Assembly: GCA_023014335.1 (NCBI GenBank)
Contig: JAECYW010000001.1
Location: 3,782,001 to 3,846,000 of the forward strand
Origin: Galerina marginata
Lineage: Eukaryota; Basidiomycota; Agaricomycetes; Agaricales; Galerinaceae
Direction of reading: 5' to 3'
DNA length: 64,000 nt
Position 1 is the stretch's first letter, and each line of letters opens with the position of its first letter. The notes beneath the pieces are model-generated. The model did no database searches. It had not been told where the DNA came from and was given only the letters and a program-made list of their open reading frames with translations. Both the position numbers and the translations under genes were made by a program. Of the stretch, positions 38,184 through 50,400 are shown one piece after another.

Positions 38184-38825
38184 TTAGTTACCGCATGGGG
38201 ACAGAGATTTGCATTGACCCTGGTTGGGGTCCACACTGAACATGTTCAGTGCATTCACAATATTTCCTACTCCTCCCTAAAAATCGATGTAGGGAGATTG
38301 AAAAAAGAAGTGGAAGCGGCTTACATGAGGGCAAGCGGCAGTAATATTATTTAGAACCGCCTGACAGTTCGCACTGGATGGTACTCCAATGCCACCAGTA
38401 GTAGATGGGTTAAAGGCGATGAAATCGCCTAGGACGTTTATTGGTGAGCCTTGAAAAATTTTGGCTTTCGGAACTATGTAAACGTACATCTGCCACTAAA
38501 CCCATTCCCATTGAAGCAGGAGCCAATGCTGGTCGACGCAGGAAGCTAGGGAAGTAATCAGTTGGAACATCCATATCAGAACAGCAGAGCGAAGCTTACG
38601 ACGGCATTAGCGGCATTTTCGCAGAAGGTCGCCACAAAAGCTCCGCAATTTCCCGTGATACCATTTCCAATGCAACTAAATGTAACCGGACCACTCTGAG
38701 CTAGGGCTGAAGTAACAGCCACGAACAGGGTAAGGAGAACCTATCAATGAACGCAGCATTAGTTATTTAACGACTCGGTGCTCATCGAAAGCGTAGGGAC
38801 CGACAGTGTTAGAGCTAATGGGCAT
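38184..38825 (-). CDS. Small secreted Y3-like glycan-binding protein, copy 1
   Basis: Five exons in phase, 138 aa: 38805-38825, 38600-38740, 38488-38545, 38325-38428, 38184-38276. The first exon (MPISSNT) is the weakest call, but an ACTAAT branch site and TAG acceptor precede exon 2. Exon 2 encodes a signal peptide core (VLLTLFVAVTSALA), then QSGPVTFSC. The mature protein has the pattern FSC-CGAFVATFC-SCFNGNG-RCDFIAFN-PSSANCQAVLN-CPHGGVG-DPNQGQC, which fits the Y3-like domain family of Agaricomycete secreted proteins (the Coprinus comatus Y3 lectin binds glycans). Cysteines are paired as expected. No membrane segment or catalytic motif. A TATA box sits about 75 bases upstream of the start. 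Family call is from pattern recognition; sugar specificity unknown. Confidence 0.8.
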
Positions 38826-38898
38826 TATAGGACGTAGGCCAGTGGACAAACTGCAGCTTTGTGGGATTTCATTCCTTGGACATAAGCCTCTGGTCTGT

Positions 38899-38906
38899 CT
38901 ATATAA
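38899..38906 (-). promoter_or_regulatory. TATA box of Y3-like copy 1
   Basis: TATATAG on the minus strand, about 75 bases before the proposed ATG. The surrounding CCCAGGATCTCTGG...AGACAGACC is preserved at the equivalent place in copy 2, while the sequence farther upstream differs more. Confidence 0.55.
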
Positions 38907-40022
38907 CCAGAGATCCTGGGCTTGTTGACACACCGAAACTACAAATAGGTCGTCCGGACCTCAATTTAGGACATAATGTTCTACCATGCTACGAGGCTGG
39001 TGATGACTGAAAAAAGACGAGAGAAATTCCTGTTGTTTTCCGAGCATACTTTGAATTGGTTTTCCCGATGGGAGACCAAGTCGATATAAATACTATGGTG
39101 CCTCAGAATCTCTGTTGATGACGTGAGAAGTAACCTGCAAAAGGTATTGTCTTCTCGCAGTGAACAGTTATGATTTTCTAGTACACAGTCGAGTTAACCT
39201 GTCAGAGTTGCTGGGCATTTGATCTAGTGAATTTCGCGACGGTATTTAGACATGAGTGTGACGATCATCTGTTTAGGCAGTCCTTGATCCATACTCGACG
39301 GGGGAATGAGTCTCAGCATACATACTAGGCCGTAAGTAATCCATTATAAGTAAACATCCTTCTCGGGGGATTCCTGGATTGGATAATGATAGGCCCAAGA
39401 AGTTCCGTCTCCGACGCTACCTTACATCCGTTATTTTCCGCACAAAAGGTATTCCAGGCATACATACATATTGCTGCTAATAGTCAACTAATAGTGCATT
39501 ATTATTTCTGTAATATCCAGTCATTTGATCGCCCCAACATTGCAACTTGACCGAGCCTGTCCAACTTGCTTGAGCGGCCTGACATGGGCGGGAGGCGGTT
39601 AGCAGTACTACATAAATATGTTCGAGAACAAGAAAAATGCTGGCGTACATAGTTGCTCGTTTTATCAATAAAATTGCAGCTCGACACTGGGACAAGGGAG
39701 GATAGTAACAGTACTGTACTCATATTAAAATAAATCTCGCTGGCATCACTAATTTATGCACGCCTTCCCCGCCAAGAAGCTCGGACGGAGTGTATCCATC
39801 GGGTACGAAGTGGTATAGAAATCCTCCAAAGTAAAATGAGACGCCTTAATTTATCCCTTATTATAAGGTTAGATGATCAAAGCTTATAGGGTTATCTGAG
39901 TCAATTGGGCAGTAAATTCTCATTTGGAGAAGCATTTGCTAAAGGAGTAGTAAAGTGGAAGAATGTGGCATGCATCACATAGATAGATAGATAGACCGAT
40001 TACACCATAAGTTGGAAACTGG

Positions 40023-40646
40023 TTATGAACCGCATATAACCCCAGAAGAACATTGACCCTGGTTGGGGTCCACACTGAACTGGTTCAGTGCACCGACAAT
40101 ATTTCCAACTCCTCCCTAAGAATCGATATAATGAGAATCAGAAAAATAGGTGGAAGTGGCTTACACGTGGGCAATTGGTAACAATAGTATTGAGAACCGC
40201 CTGACAGTTCACAGCGGATGGTATTCCAGTGCCAACAGTAGATGGATTAAAGGCGATTAAATCGCCTAAGAGGTTTGTTGGTGAGCAATCTTGGCTTTCG
40301 GAAGTATGTAAACGTACATCTGCCATTAAACCCATTCCCATTAAAGCATGAACCAATGCTGGTTAACGGAGGGAGCTAGAGAAGTAGTTAGTTGCGACAT
40401 TCATACAACAGCTTCGAAGCGTACGACGGCATTGGAGGCATTATCGCAGAAGGTCGCCACAAAAGCGCCACAGTTTCCTGTGATGCCATCTGGAGCACAA
40501 CTAAATGTAACCGGGGCACTCTGAGCTAGGGCTGAAGTAATGGCTACGAAAAGGGTGATGAGAACCTATCAACGCGGTATTAGTTATTTAACGATTCGGG
40601 GCTCATTGAAAGCCTAGGGACCGACAGTGTTAGAGTTAACGGCCAT
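40023..40646 (-). CDS. Small secreted Y3-like glycan-binding protein, copy 2
   Basis: Five exons in phase, 137 aa: 40626-40646, 40425-40565, 40318-40375, 40165-40265, 40023-40115. Same structure as copy 1. The signal peptide core VLITLFVAITSALA is followed by QSAPVTFSCAPDGITGNC; then FVATFCDNASNAV, SIGSCFNGNGFNGRC, DLIAFNPSTVGTG, NCQAVLNTIVTNCPR and FSVDPNQGQC. All cysteines of copy 1 are kept. The changes concentrate in loop positions and the last residues (SSGVICGS against KSLSPCGN), so the two copies have probably diverged in ligand or expression. The first exon (MAVNSNT) is uncertain for the same reason as in copy 1. Confidence 0.8.
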
Positions 40647-40720
40647 TATAGGACATGGGCCAGTGGGGGAAACTGCAGCTTTGTGGGATTCCGTTCCTTA
40701 AACATAAGCCTAGGGTCTAT

Positions 40721-40728
40721 CTATATAT
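40721..40728 (-). promoter_or_regulatory. TATA box of Y3-like copy 2
   Basis: TATATAG on the minus strand about 75 bases before the proposed ATG, in the same context as in copy 1. Confidence 0.55.
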
Positions 40729-41200
40729 CCAGAGATCCTGGGCTTTTTGACACTGCTGGCGATGCCTGAAAAAAGACGAGAGAAATTCCTGAGCATACTT
40801 CGAATTGGCTTTCCCGAAGGGAGGCCGAGTGGTTATGGTGCCTTAGAATACCAGTCGATGACGTGAGAAGTAACCTGCAAAAGGTATTGTCTTCTCGCAG
40901 TGAACGGTTACGATATTCTAGTATGCAGTCGAGTTAACCTGTCGAAGCTGTTGTGCATTTGATCCAGTGAATTTCGCGACGGTATTTAGGCATGGGTGTG
41001 ACGGTCATTTTTTTAGGCGTTCCCTGATCCATACTCGACGGGGGAATGAATCCCAGCGTAAGTAGCCTATATAATTCATTATAACATCCCTCTAGCGGAA
41101 TTCCTGGATTGGATAGGCCCTAGCTCCTCCTGCTCCTCTACCTTACATCTAGGATTTTTTTCACACCGAAAGTATTCCAAGCATATTTATATTTATCAGA

Positions 41201-42237
41201 GTATCCTCGGCTCATGGAGTTAATAGTAAGGTCTGGCCTGGAACAGAGCTCGACGTCTACCGAAGCCAAACATTTCGAAAGAAATTTATCCACCAGTCGT
41301 CGTTAACATGTTTATGGAGTAGTCATTGACTTTCCAGACAGATTCCAAGCTGAGCTTAATTAGAAGGGTTCGTTCAAACCACCCCAGACTGACATGGGTA
41401 TAACTAACTGTAATGTTCGACATTCCCTGGGATTTAATTTGGATTTCTCACAACCTAGCCCGTCATGACAATGATAAAGGCAGCATTGATTGAGATTCTA
41501 CTGAAAAAATAGGTTCACGAAGTTGTTCTTCGTATTCTGGCTGGTTGCCCGTTTAGAAGCCATTCCAGGGAACCCGGGTCAATGGAAAGCTCAAGCTATT
41601 GCTGACGGCTTAATGTGTAGCAAAGCTGTTCCAGTCCGGCACGCTATAAGATCGAAAATCTACGAAGGATGTTGGACGCTTGAAGAAGTACTGAGTTCGT
41701 GAATAGTCGAAAGGGTAATTACTATCCGAAGGGCACATATATCGCAGTCTGGCTAGAAGAGACTAGGTAATAATTACTAATTTTAATGCCATCAATGCGT
41801 GCGACCTACTTCACGGTCACGCAGATCGGGGTTCAAAAAACAAGCTTGCTTCCTGCCCAGTGCCGAGGCGTACTCGCCGTGCACGCGCCTCAACGTGCCC
41901 TCCAGCCTGTCCAGAATTTAGCTGCGAGGATACTGAGCGGCCTAATTCAACGTTCTCTTGTTGGAGAAATCTACTGTCGAACCTAGAAAGCTTGACGCTA
42001 GACCGATGGCCGAGGGGATCCATCACCTTCATCCTCATAACAGCCTAGGGACGCGTCAGAGGTTCCTTCTTCCACCACCTTGGATCTCTCTGCCTTTCAA
42101 AATGTTGTTCAAAAGCGTTGAGCTATACAAGTCTTCCCGACCACCACGTTGAAGTCGATTGCCCGAATGGCGCCTTACTATTCCAATTCGCTCATTTCGG
42201 TTGAAGTTATCCCCTGGTCAATCCTCTTTCTTACCTT
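41201..42237. other. Intergenic, no gene recognised
   Basis: Between the duplicated lectin units and the decayed ligase copy. Short frames only; no trace of ligase exons 1-5 could be found here, so that copy is truncated at its 5' end. Confidence 0.35.
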
Positions 42238-43352
42238 CCAGTGCATTCTCAGATGGCAAACGGTTCTTCTGTCGATTCTTAAAGCCTTCACCACATAGAA
42301 CTGGTTCCTCAGAAAGTATGTATCTCAGTCTATAAATTTTCTGGTTAAATCTTAAAACAACTTATTTTTTCTGTAGAGCTTTGCAACGACGTCATACACG
42401 ACAGCGAGCTTTGGGGTGACCGGTGACCGCGGTCAATTATACTTGGCAGTATCAATCATTAAGTCGTTAGGTGCATTAGAAGAATATCTGCTCCCAGGTA
42501 CGCACATATGGGCCTTTGACTTCATTTTACTTCACGAATCACCACTAACCTTGTCATCCCCAACAGATATTCGACATCCCCTTCCCTGGCAGTGGCACCG
42601 AGTCCTTCCAGGTGCGGTACAACTTTCTCCAAGAGAAATTCGACGAAGGCTAGGCACACCATGGAGCAGATTTGTAGCTTGTACAGTCGCCAACGGCAAC
42701 CAGCACATTTTCGACAACCTCAAGGAGGTGGAGGCGCTCGACAGAGAGGGGCTATTGCTCTGGCGGCATGAATCGTACGCGCTTCTTCTCTTCCGCTCTG
42801 TTGCTTGGTTATGACATCGCCAACGACAGGGTATACGAACTTCAAGCGAGGCGCTCCGGCACTTTCCAGCTTCCTGAAGATCAAGACTTTCAACGACGCC
42901 AAGAACATCGTCACCGGATATGCCCATGGATAGGGCGGCAACAAAGGACTTACAGTCGTCTTACGGTGCAAAATGGAGCTAGGCAAGCCGTGAGTTCTCT
43001 CTCCTGTCTTTCAACTACGACTTCTAACATTGATCCTTGTACCTCCAACTCGTTAATATAAAACTTCAACATCGGCCCCAGCTTCGCTGAGGAGATCAAC
43101 TAGTCGGTGCCCAAGCTCGCGGCGACCATCGCATACAGCTTCCAGGAGCTCATCAATGAAGGCGTGTCGAGGTACACTTTCTGCCCTTTTGACATCCGTT
43201 TCTGGTCGTTTCTAGTGCTAATGAGGCTTATGTACCCAAGGTTTCTCTCCTTTGTCGGCATTGCGGTCGACAAAGATGGGCGCATGGACAAGGCCATTCC
43301 TGAGCAATTTATACTGGCGGCGAAGATATTTAACCCCATAGCCTTGGCCTGA
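42238..43352 (+). pseudogene. Old decayed copy of the DNA ligase gene (exons 6-11)
   Basis: Relics follow the order of the intact gene. The exon 6 equivalent lies at about 42238-42317 (CAGTGCATTCTCAGATGG ... ACTGGTTCCTCAG). Exon 7 lies at about 42378-42500, with the motif III region changed to HDSELWGDR. Exon 8 spans 42567-42790 (IFDIPFPGSGTESFQVRYNF), with a stop soon after. Exon 9 covers 42829-42990, out of frame and followed by a stop. Exons 10 and 11 cover 43085-43352 (RFLSFVGIAVDKDGRMDKAIPE). Catalytic exon 5 is absent. Divergence from the intact copy is clearly greater than for the other relics, so this is the oldest one. Confidence 0.8.
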
Positions 43353-43801
43353 AACCTGAATGGTGAACGGGATTGATTGATCATTGATATTTTATAATGG
43401 AGTGTTAGATACGTCGTAGATTGAGATGGCTTCACCTAAGTCATGGCTGTCCCTCGTTTCTTGGCTGTCCCTCGTTTCTTCTCGAATACACTTTACGTGA
43501 TTTTTATTATATCAGGGTTTGTTTGCTACTTTGCGGAGACATGGCAGTCGGTCCTGCGACTCAAAGCCCGGGTACAAAAGCTATGATTCAGAGACAACGC
43601 AACTTAACCTTTATTACCCGCAAATAGCATAATTCATAACTGAATTTTGATGGGCCGAATCGACTCTCCAGGCGAAGATGAGTAGCCGACCAACAGCAGA
43701 GTTTGGCTGATGTGAAAATTTCTTGCATAACTATCAATAAAAACCGTCGGCTGCCAATCACAATTTTCCGTCATCACATTAAATAACCACCACAACCTTG
43801 C
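43353..43801. other. Spacer upstream of F-box B, with a short tandem repeat
   Basis: GGCTGTCCCTCGTTTCTT occurs twice in a row at 43445-43481. No gene seen; probably the promoter region of the F-box gene at 43802. Confidence 0.4.
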
Positions 43802-45301
43802 ATGGGCAAAATGGCTCCAGCATCTGTGGATAGTTTACCCGTCGAGTTGCAGACCTCCATCTTGAAATTCCTGCTTTGCTTTTCACGTGGGCTGCCACCA
43901 GAAACCTCCGACACGAAAGGCGACTCGGCGACATGGACAGAGCGCGACCCTCGCTCTCCGTCGCTCTTCCCATACAACGCCGCATCCGTCTGCAAGCTCT
44001 GGCGCGACATCCTTGCAAGAATTCCGGAATGCTGGACTCGCATTGTGATTGACGTGGCGAAGGACCCTGAGCCACTTCTCGACGCGTTTTCATGGTCCAA
44101 GGACATTCAGAAGATCGAAGTCGTGGTATTCAACAGCTCAGAAGACACTCAAGTCGGCACAACGGAAGGGGAAGTCGAAAAGCGGCGCGTGGGGGCGATT
44201 TCTCGGTCCCTAGAGCCACACATTCATCGTTGCAAATCGATTGCATTCGATCTCATTTGGTCCTCATCCCTTCCTCCGCCGACTGTTTTCTTTCAAATAG
44301 AGGCTCCAATTCTCGAGGAGCTGTCTCTCAACTGCCGAATCGACGATATTGTTGTCGGAAAGGATTCATGGACCACGCAAGTTGACATGACCCAACCACC
44401 ACTGGCGGCGTCATTCCCCAAGCTAAAGAGGTTGTGGCTGACAGGATTCTGGTTCATGTATCTCGCCCTTATTCCAGATGCCTTATCGTGGTTCAACCAG
44501 GTCCAACTCGCGCCCTCGTCGTCGCTATTAATCTCCCAGTTCCAGTTCCTCGAAACCGGTCATTATTCGCTGGAAAACTTCGTCTTCTACCTTTCCAAAT
44601 TGGTGGCTTGCGATAGTTTTAGATTTCACGATCTCGGCCTTTCGTATACATATAACAATTCTTCCCAAGAATTCGACTCAACCCACGAAATCCTGGGTAG
44701 CCTTCGCTTCCAGTTAGTTTCTGAAGATTTTTTGTCCCATTTTTTCGCTATCGGACACGAGTCAAGCGAAAGATCGCTTGCATTCGAATCGTGTCGGATA
44801 CCGAAGTTTAAGCGGTGCATATCTGCTCAGGACCTTACTTTGAAGAACATTGTCGACGACGAGGAGGCACATTCCCTCCGCCATATACTGGAGGTGTGGG
44901 TAGGAGCCATCCTCACTTTCGACTCCTGTCCTTCATTCAACGACAGCCTTCTTTCTTGGTTCGAATTCCCGAGCAAATTCCCGAGCGATTCCCGCTCCAT
45001 ATTCACGGGTTTAGCGGAGGGTTTGAATTATCTCAATATCAAGGATTGCTCTAATTTTACACCGAAGGCCTTGTGCTCCTTCATAGAACTGAGGACGGAG
45101 GTTGCCCTGGGAGAAGAGGATGAAGAAGGAAACATGATTGAGCAATTGTTTGTACATGGAAGAGTGCCTGTGCTTTCCTCCAAGGATAAGACCCGGTTCC
45201 GGGACAATCGGGATTATACGGCGGTGCGGTGGAGGATCAAGGATGAGCAAGGAATTTGGGGCTCGGAATTCTCGGTGTCGGTTTATGGATGGAGTGACTA
45301 G
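43802..45301 (+). CDS. F-box protein, type B
   Basis: Single open frame of 499 aa; a second ATG three codons in is an alternative start. The F-box motif is clear: SVDSLPVELQTSILKFLLCF at about 8-27, an insert of about 35 residues, then NAASVCKLWRDILARIPECW (about 61-80). The rest is the usual leucine- and Trp-containing C-terminal half without a named domain. It is not a close relative of the A copies, but shares the layout. It sits between a dead ligase copy and a dead A-type F-box copy. Two fragments of the same B type occur at 46690 and 58473, so this family has also been duplicated. Expected role: SCF substrate adaptor. Confidence 0.8.
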   Translation: MGKMAPASVDSLPVELQTSILKFLLCFSRGLPPETSDTKGDSATWTERDPRSPSLFPYNAASVCKLWRDILARIPECWTRIVIDVAKDPEPLLDAFSWSKDIQKIEVVVFNSSEDTQVGTTEGEVEKRRVGAISRSLEPHIHRCKSIAFDLIWSSSLPPPTVFFQIEAPILEELSLNCRIDDIVVGKDSWTTQVDMTQPPLAASFPKLKRLWLTGFWFMYLALIPDALSWFNQVQLAPSSSLLISQFQFLETGHYSLENFVFYLSKLVACDSFRFHDLGLSYTYNNSSQEFDSTHEILGSLRFQLVSEDFLSHFFAIGHESSERSLAFESCRIPKFKRCISAQDLTLKNIVDDEEAHSLRHILEVWVGAILTFDSCPSFNDSLLSWFEFPSKFPSDSRSIFTGLAEGLNYLNIKDCSNFTPKALCSFIELRTEVALGEEDEEGNMIEQLFVHGRVPVLSSKDKTRFRDNRDYTAVRWRIKDEQGIWGSEFSVSVYGWSD

Positions 45302-45559
45302 GTCAACGAGGTGTAATGTTGATTATGCTTATGCTGTTAGTTTAATACGGTGCAAGGTTTTCAATCGACGACGATATGTAGGGTTAAGATTCACTGTCAA
45401 ATTGTTGCCAGAACTTGAAAAAAGTAATATACTTGCTCGACCCTCTGCATACTTCCGATGTAGGTCTCACAAATTTTATTCGTCGTAACATCCTGGGGTC
45501 TAAATTGACCTCGACTCCTTCATCTCTACATGCAATGGGTATGATAGAACGACGTTCCA

Positions 45560-46215
45560 TTCCGGTCCCAATTCCTCGATGAGACTGAGACCAGTCATTA
45601 ACTCGACGCAGTAGAGTCTGGTAAGTGTATAATCAGGCGACAAAGGTTCGTGCCACAGGCATGTTTGAATTCAATCTTATATGGGCCGCAGAAACTTTGA
45701 GCAATGACTGTTCCGTATTCAAGAAGAGGACGAAATTGGGATAATGTACTCAAGAAGGTACCGCTCCCAAAAAATTGAACATTTCCAAGGAGGGAACCGG
45801 GCGCTCGAAGAAGCAGAACCATCTTGCTTCATCTGGGTAGAAGTCCAGGTCATCCAGCGTTAGAACAAAGTTCCGAATCCTGATCCACTACCCATTTCAA
45901 AGCCATTCGAGCAGGTCCATTTGCCAATGGCCGGCTCGGAATATTTCTGGATGCTCTAACGTGTATCAAAGCTTTCCCGACCTGCGAATAGCCTCTATTT
46001 CCCAATCAGCTCTGGTACGCGAGAAGGGCCAGGACCTCAGGGGGTTGACAATGAAGGCAATCCAGTAGCCAGTTCCCTCCAACGAGAAAAAACTTCTGGT
46101 TCATACCGAAGAGCGAGTAGTAGTACAGGAAATATACCCTCTCTTTGTTGCTTCATCCCTGAGTGGAACTTGAAGGCGAAGACGGAGCAATGATGTCGTT
46201 ATCGAACTTCGGGGA
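45560..46215 (-). pseudogene. Decayed A-type F-box gene
   Basis: Read on the minus strand, blocks line up with the A copies at 54840-55480 and 57640-58230 in the same order. They include the TTCAATCTTATATGGGCCGC block, the CGTATTCAAGAAGAGGACGAA block, the GGGCGCTCGAAGAAGCAGAACC block, ACCTGCGAATAGCCTC, and TGATGTCGTTATCGAAC. The frame is broken by indels and stops. With the ligase relic at 42238-43352 it restores the tail-to-tail F-box/ligase arrangement, into which the B gene is wedged. Confidence 0.7.
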
Positions 46216-46689
46216 TCGTAGGGAAAGAGTGTTCTCGGTCACGTCTTTTTGGAGGACCGAAGCCAACTGGCTGAGAATCAAATAGAATCAAATAGTCCAA
46301 AATATCACCAATCCAACACCAATCAGTGCGTCGACTTAAGCTTGGTCTCGACTCTTCAGCATCTCACGACTCGAAAGGCAGGGGGAACCTTCAAGCAAAG
46401 TATGGTCTCTTGAACTTTCTTCAGTACGAAATCTGCCTGGTCTCCCTCCTCATGCCGAAACTTCTTGAATAACTTGAGGAATACTAGCTTCCATTGGCTC
46501 ATTGGTACGACCAACTTGGCAACGAAAAACTTGAATTCGCATGACGGATTCACTGGCTCAGGGATCCATACACAGCTCCTAGTTGAGCTGCATACATTTG
46601 TCTTCTTTATTCGCGTTTACGACATCCCTACTAGTACGTCACGATAGATCGAGGAGATTTGTAGTTATGGAACGAGAATAACTTGCTCT

Positions 46690-46810
46690 ATTCTCGGATT
46701 CTCATACAATGTCGTTTCGGTTCGCAAGCTCTGGCTCGACATCATCGCCAAATCTCAGTATGCTGGCTGCACTCGCTTCGAACTCCCGGTCCGACTTAAT
46801 CAAGATGACC
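46690..46810 (+). pseudogene. Fragment of a B-type F-box gene
   Basis: Translates to NVVSVRKLWLDIIAKSQY, close to NAASVCKLWRDILARIPE of the gene at 43802. Homology is limited to about 100 bases; no continuing frame is visible. Confidence 0.55.
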
Positions 46811-47491
46811 GGGTGCTCGTGCCGAATTGCGATAGAATTCGTGAGTCTTTTTCCGCTCAGAATTCAGGTCGGACTTATAATAGACGATAATAGGATCACC
46901 GCTGACCATTCGACTTCTGGAGCTAATTGCCATGTTTTCACCATAGGAAATAAGCTGATACGTTTAATTGAAATATGATTCAAATATCAAGAAACGCTTA
47001 GCTCGTGGACTTTTTTTGAACGTGCTCTTGTTCCTGAAGGCGACAAATCTGACTCTAGCTAGTTGGTACAATCTGAGCTCAAGTATGCCAACGTCTAGAG
47101 AAACTTCAAAATATTAAAGGAAATCTGTTGACGATCGAGCTACTGCACTCCAGTATGTGGCTTAATGTATGCCTTCCTCCCCAGCCGAAAATAATCACAC
47201 TTCGGCATTCTCACTCTAGGTATTTTTGTCATGCCGAAGGTTCTTCAGCTCGACATCTTGTGGATTCTCTGCACTCCATCTCCACTCCATCCGCGGAAAA
47301 CGCATTGAGACGTGGGATAACTGACCATATTCCGAATTAATTTCTCAAAATCCTTTTCGCATATCTCGCCCGATGTTCCTTATCTTCGTCTATTCTGAAC
47401 CGCGGGAGCCTGGCAAGATTGCTAATCTCAGGGTTTCATTATCTGCAGACGAATGCGTCTTCCTTCCTAGACTTTATCCCAGTGTCGTGCT
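46811..47491. other. Upstream region of the urea transporter gene
   Basis: No gene recognised. Presumed promoter of the DUR3-type gene. GATA-type motifs (GATAA/TTATC) occur near 46885 and 47475, as expected for nitrogen-regulated fungal promoters, but such short motifs are common by chance. Confidence 0.3.
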
Positions 47492-50400
47492 ATGGCGACC
47501 GAAGTATCAGATTTCAAGCCTCTACTTAGTGAGTATTCACCGTCAAGCCTTTCTATATTATTGGCTGATCGTAATTCTAGGTCAAAGTGTTGGATATGGT
47601 GTCGTTATCGGTGAGTACGATTTAGTACTTGCCACGAATTTATCAAGGCCGATCCAACACTCTAGGTGTCGGATTCTTTTTTGCTTTCATTATGCTATTG
47701 ATCACATATCTTCAATCAACTTTCACCGATACGTCGCCGAGATCTTCTGAAGAGTTCACTGTCAGATGTTTTTCCCTATTTTCCGGTAGTCAGACTGAAA
47801 CTTTAGAAAGGCTGCGTCTAGGAATGTCAAGGTGTGCTGTATTCATATTAATCCAACGCCTCGAATGTTGATCAGCAAATCGTCATAGCCTGGCCTGGTA
47901 TGTTGCGGGATGTATGTTTCTATCCACAGCTTTGCAATAAAATCTTCAACTGAAGGCCACATTTTGTAGTGTCAGCGCGTGGACGTGGAGCGCAACGCTT
48001 CTTCAGTCCAGTACGGCAGCATATACCTTTGGTGTTAGCGGACCTTGGTGCACCTAACTAAGTTACTAGCGAACTTTCTATCTTACACTGCTTTATAGGT
48101 GGTATGGTGTCGGTGGGACTATTCAGCTGGCCATTTTTGGAATGGTTGCCGCAAAGGTCAAAATGAACGCTAACGGAGCACATACATTCCTAGAGGTGAA
48201 AAATATCTACAACTCATTCTGGCCGTCATTGATGCTACCTATTAATCAACTTGCAGATCGTGAAAGTACGTTTCGGAACGGGGCCTCACATCCTCTTTAC
48301 CTTTTATGGATTTCTTTGCAATCTGGTGGTTTGTGGATCGCTTCTGCGTGAGTCCAATTAACGTGGCGGAGCTGTTTTTCAGGCTGATCACTCAACTCGC
48401 AGTCGGCGGTGCTGCCACAGTCAATGCTTTAACTGGAATGAATACTCGTAAGTTTCAATGCTTTTTCTGGGCCTTTGTGAACAGTGTCTCAATCGGCCCG
48501 TCAGTCGCCGCTTGTTTTCTCCTGCCCATAGGAATAGCAGTCTACGTGATTGTCGGGTGCGTTCAATGGCTGTTTTTAGTTAAGGTCTTTCTCAATCTAC
48601 AATGCCAGAGGCCTACGAGCGACATTCATATGTGATTGGAGCCACACTCTGATCTTATTTATCATCATTTACATCGTGAGTCGAACTTCCTTGACACACT
48701 CGTCATTTGCAACCTGACCGTTTCCAGTTCATCTTCCGCACTTAGTGAGTCAACTCTACACGATCACGCATGTCGAGGACATCGCTTAAGATCATAACTC
48801 AGCGGTACGTCGCCAGCGACAGGTGGTTTGTCTGGCCTGTACGACCTGCTCGTAACTGCTGGGATCGAGAATCCCGTTGTTGGAAATAAAGACGGCAGCT
48901 ATCTTACAATGAAGAGTAACCAAGGTTTGGTATTCGGTGCCGCAACCATTCTGAGTGGGTTTTCGGGTATTTTTTGTGATCAAGGTTTGCTCCGTTTCTT
49001 CTGATTCGCTACACAATTGATGGTCATTCTTTCAGGTTACTGGCAGCGCGTACGTGAATACATTGATATCGAAATTATTTTTACGGACTCTTTGTCGACA
49101 GGCGATTGCGAGTCACCCGTCATCAACCACCAAGGCTTATGTTTGTATTCCGACGAGAATATCTAGTCGATATTTTCTTACTCCTCTGTTGTAGATGCTC
49201 GGAGGCCTCTCCTGGTTCGCCGTGCCTTTTGCCTTTGCCAGTTGTCTTGGCTTGGCAGCTCGAGCACTCTTGCACGATGTAAGCCCTTTGGTGCATTCTA
49301 GAGAGCTTGGAATAGTACTTGAAATTGGCCGTCTTTTTTTAGCCTGCATTTCCCACTTATCCAAACACTCTCTCGCCGTCCCAAGTGAGCGCTGGACTGG
49401 CCGCTCCTGCCGCCGCCGCCGTTGTAATGGGTAAGGGTGGGGCAATTGCGGTTTTACTGGTGGTTTTGTTAGTATTATATTCTCTTTATTTGAGGCGTTT
49501 CCGCTGATATTTTTGTTAGCATGGCGGTTACCAGCGCTTGTAGCGCCGAGGTGGGATTTAGCGACTTATTTCTAAGTCGACTATCTGACTATTTGCCTAG
49601 TTAATAGCAGTTTCCAGTCTCTTGTGAGTTTTTCTTCTTCTCGAGCATCTTGGGGCCAATACTGACTCACATACCTTTTAGCTCTTACGAGTTAGTACTA
49701 ACGCTTTGGGATATTTTCGTTATTAATCTCAATATCGTCAATACTCAGCATTTATAAAGCATACTTTCGTCCAATGGCCCGGGGTCCCGAGATTGTTCGT
49801 GTATCTCACCTTTTTATCTGCTTCTGGGCGGTGTGGATGGGCTGCTGGGCCACCATTGTAGGCCTTTATCAATGCTCAGTTATCCTTCGTATTTGAAAGT
49901 TGTTTGTGCCTACAGCTACACAAAGCCCAAATCGATCTGGGATGGGTGAGTCGTCCACCTTAGCTCGCGTCAAATCCCTTCTGATCTGCCATCCTTGGTC
50001 GACAGCTCTTCTACGTCCAGTGCGTACTGTTTTTAACCTTGAATCTCTCGTTTGGTCTAATGATATCTAAACTCCCAGAGGAGTAGTCCTTAGTCCGGCA
50101 GTTATCCCTATCGCGTTGACCGTAACATGGAGCAAGCTCACTGAGGTAGGCGTATTGTGCGGGGCACTTGTCGGTGCAGTCCTCGGTATGTCCTGTCTTG
50201 CTCAGCACTTTACTTTCAATTCGACATGTATATTAGGTATGCTCGCCTGGATGATAGGGTGTTGGAAAATATACGGTATTTCGCTCCTAATTTATGTATT
50301 CGCTAGACGACTGACATTACCTAAAAAGGCGCAATCAACATACCCAACCTTGCCAATCCCTACTCCGCGGTGTGTAGCGGTCTTACTGGTTTACTATTCT

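Larger units (their letters stand above)
37820..39495. repeat. Tandem duplication, unit 1 (Y3-like gene unit)
   Basis: A unit of about 1.7 kb followed directly by a second copy (39496-41200). Both contain the TGAGCGGCCT..CATGG/GGGCG.GAGGCGGTTAG segment, one Y3-like gene on the minus strand, the same TATA box, and the conserved far-upstream AGTAACCTGCAAAAGGTATT-like block. Identity is high in exons and promoter and lower in between, with indels, which indicates an older duplication under selection. Confidence 0.8.
39496..41200. repeat. Tandem duplication, unit 2 (Y3-like gene unit)
   Basis: Second copy of the 1.7 kb unit at 37820-39495. It differs by many substitutions and some indels (for example, a shorter upstream spacer near 40750-40850). 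A GATA microsatellite (ATAGATAGATAGATAG) at 39980-39996 is present only in this unit. Confidence 0.8.

Noticed and set aside
39980..39996. GATA repeat as a possible array or regulatory cluster
   Set aside because: A simple four-unit microsatellite without spacers; present in only one of the duplicated units.
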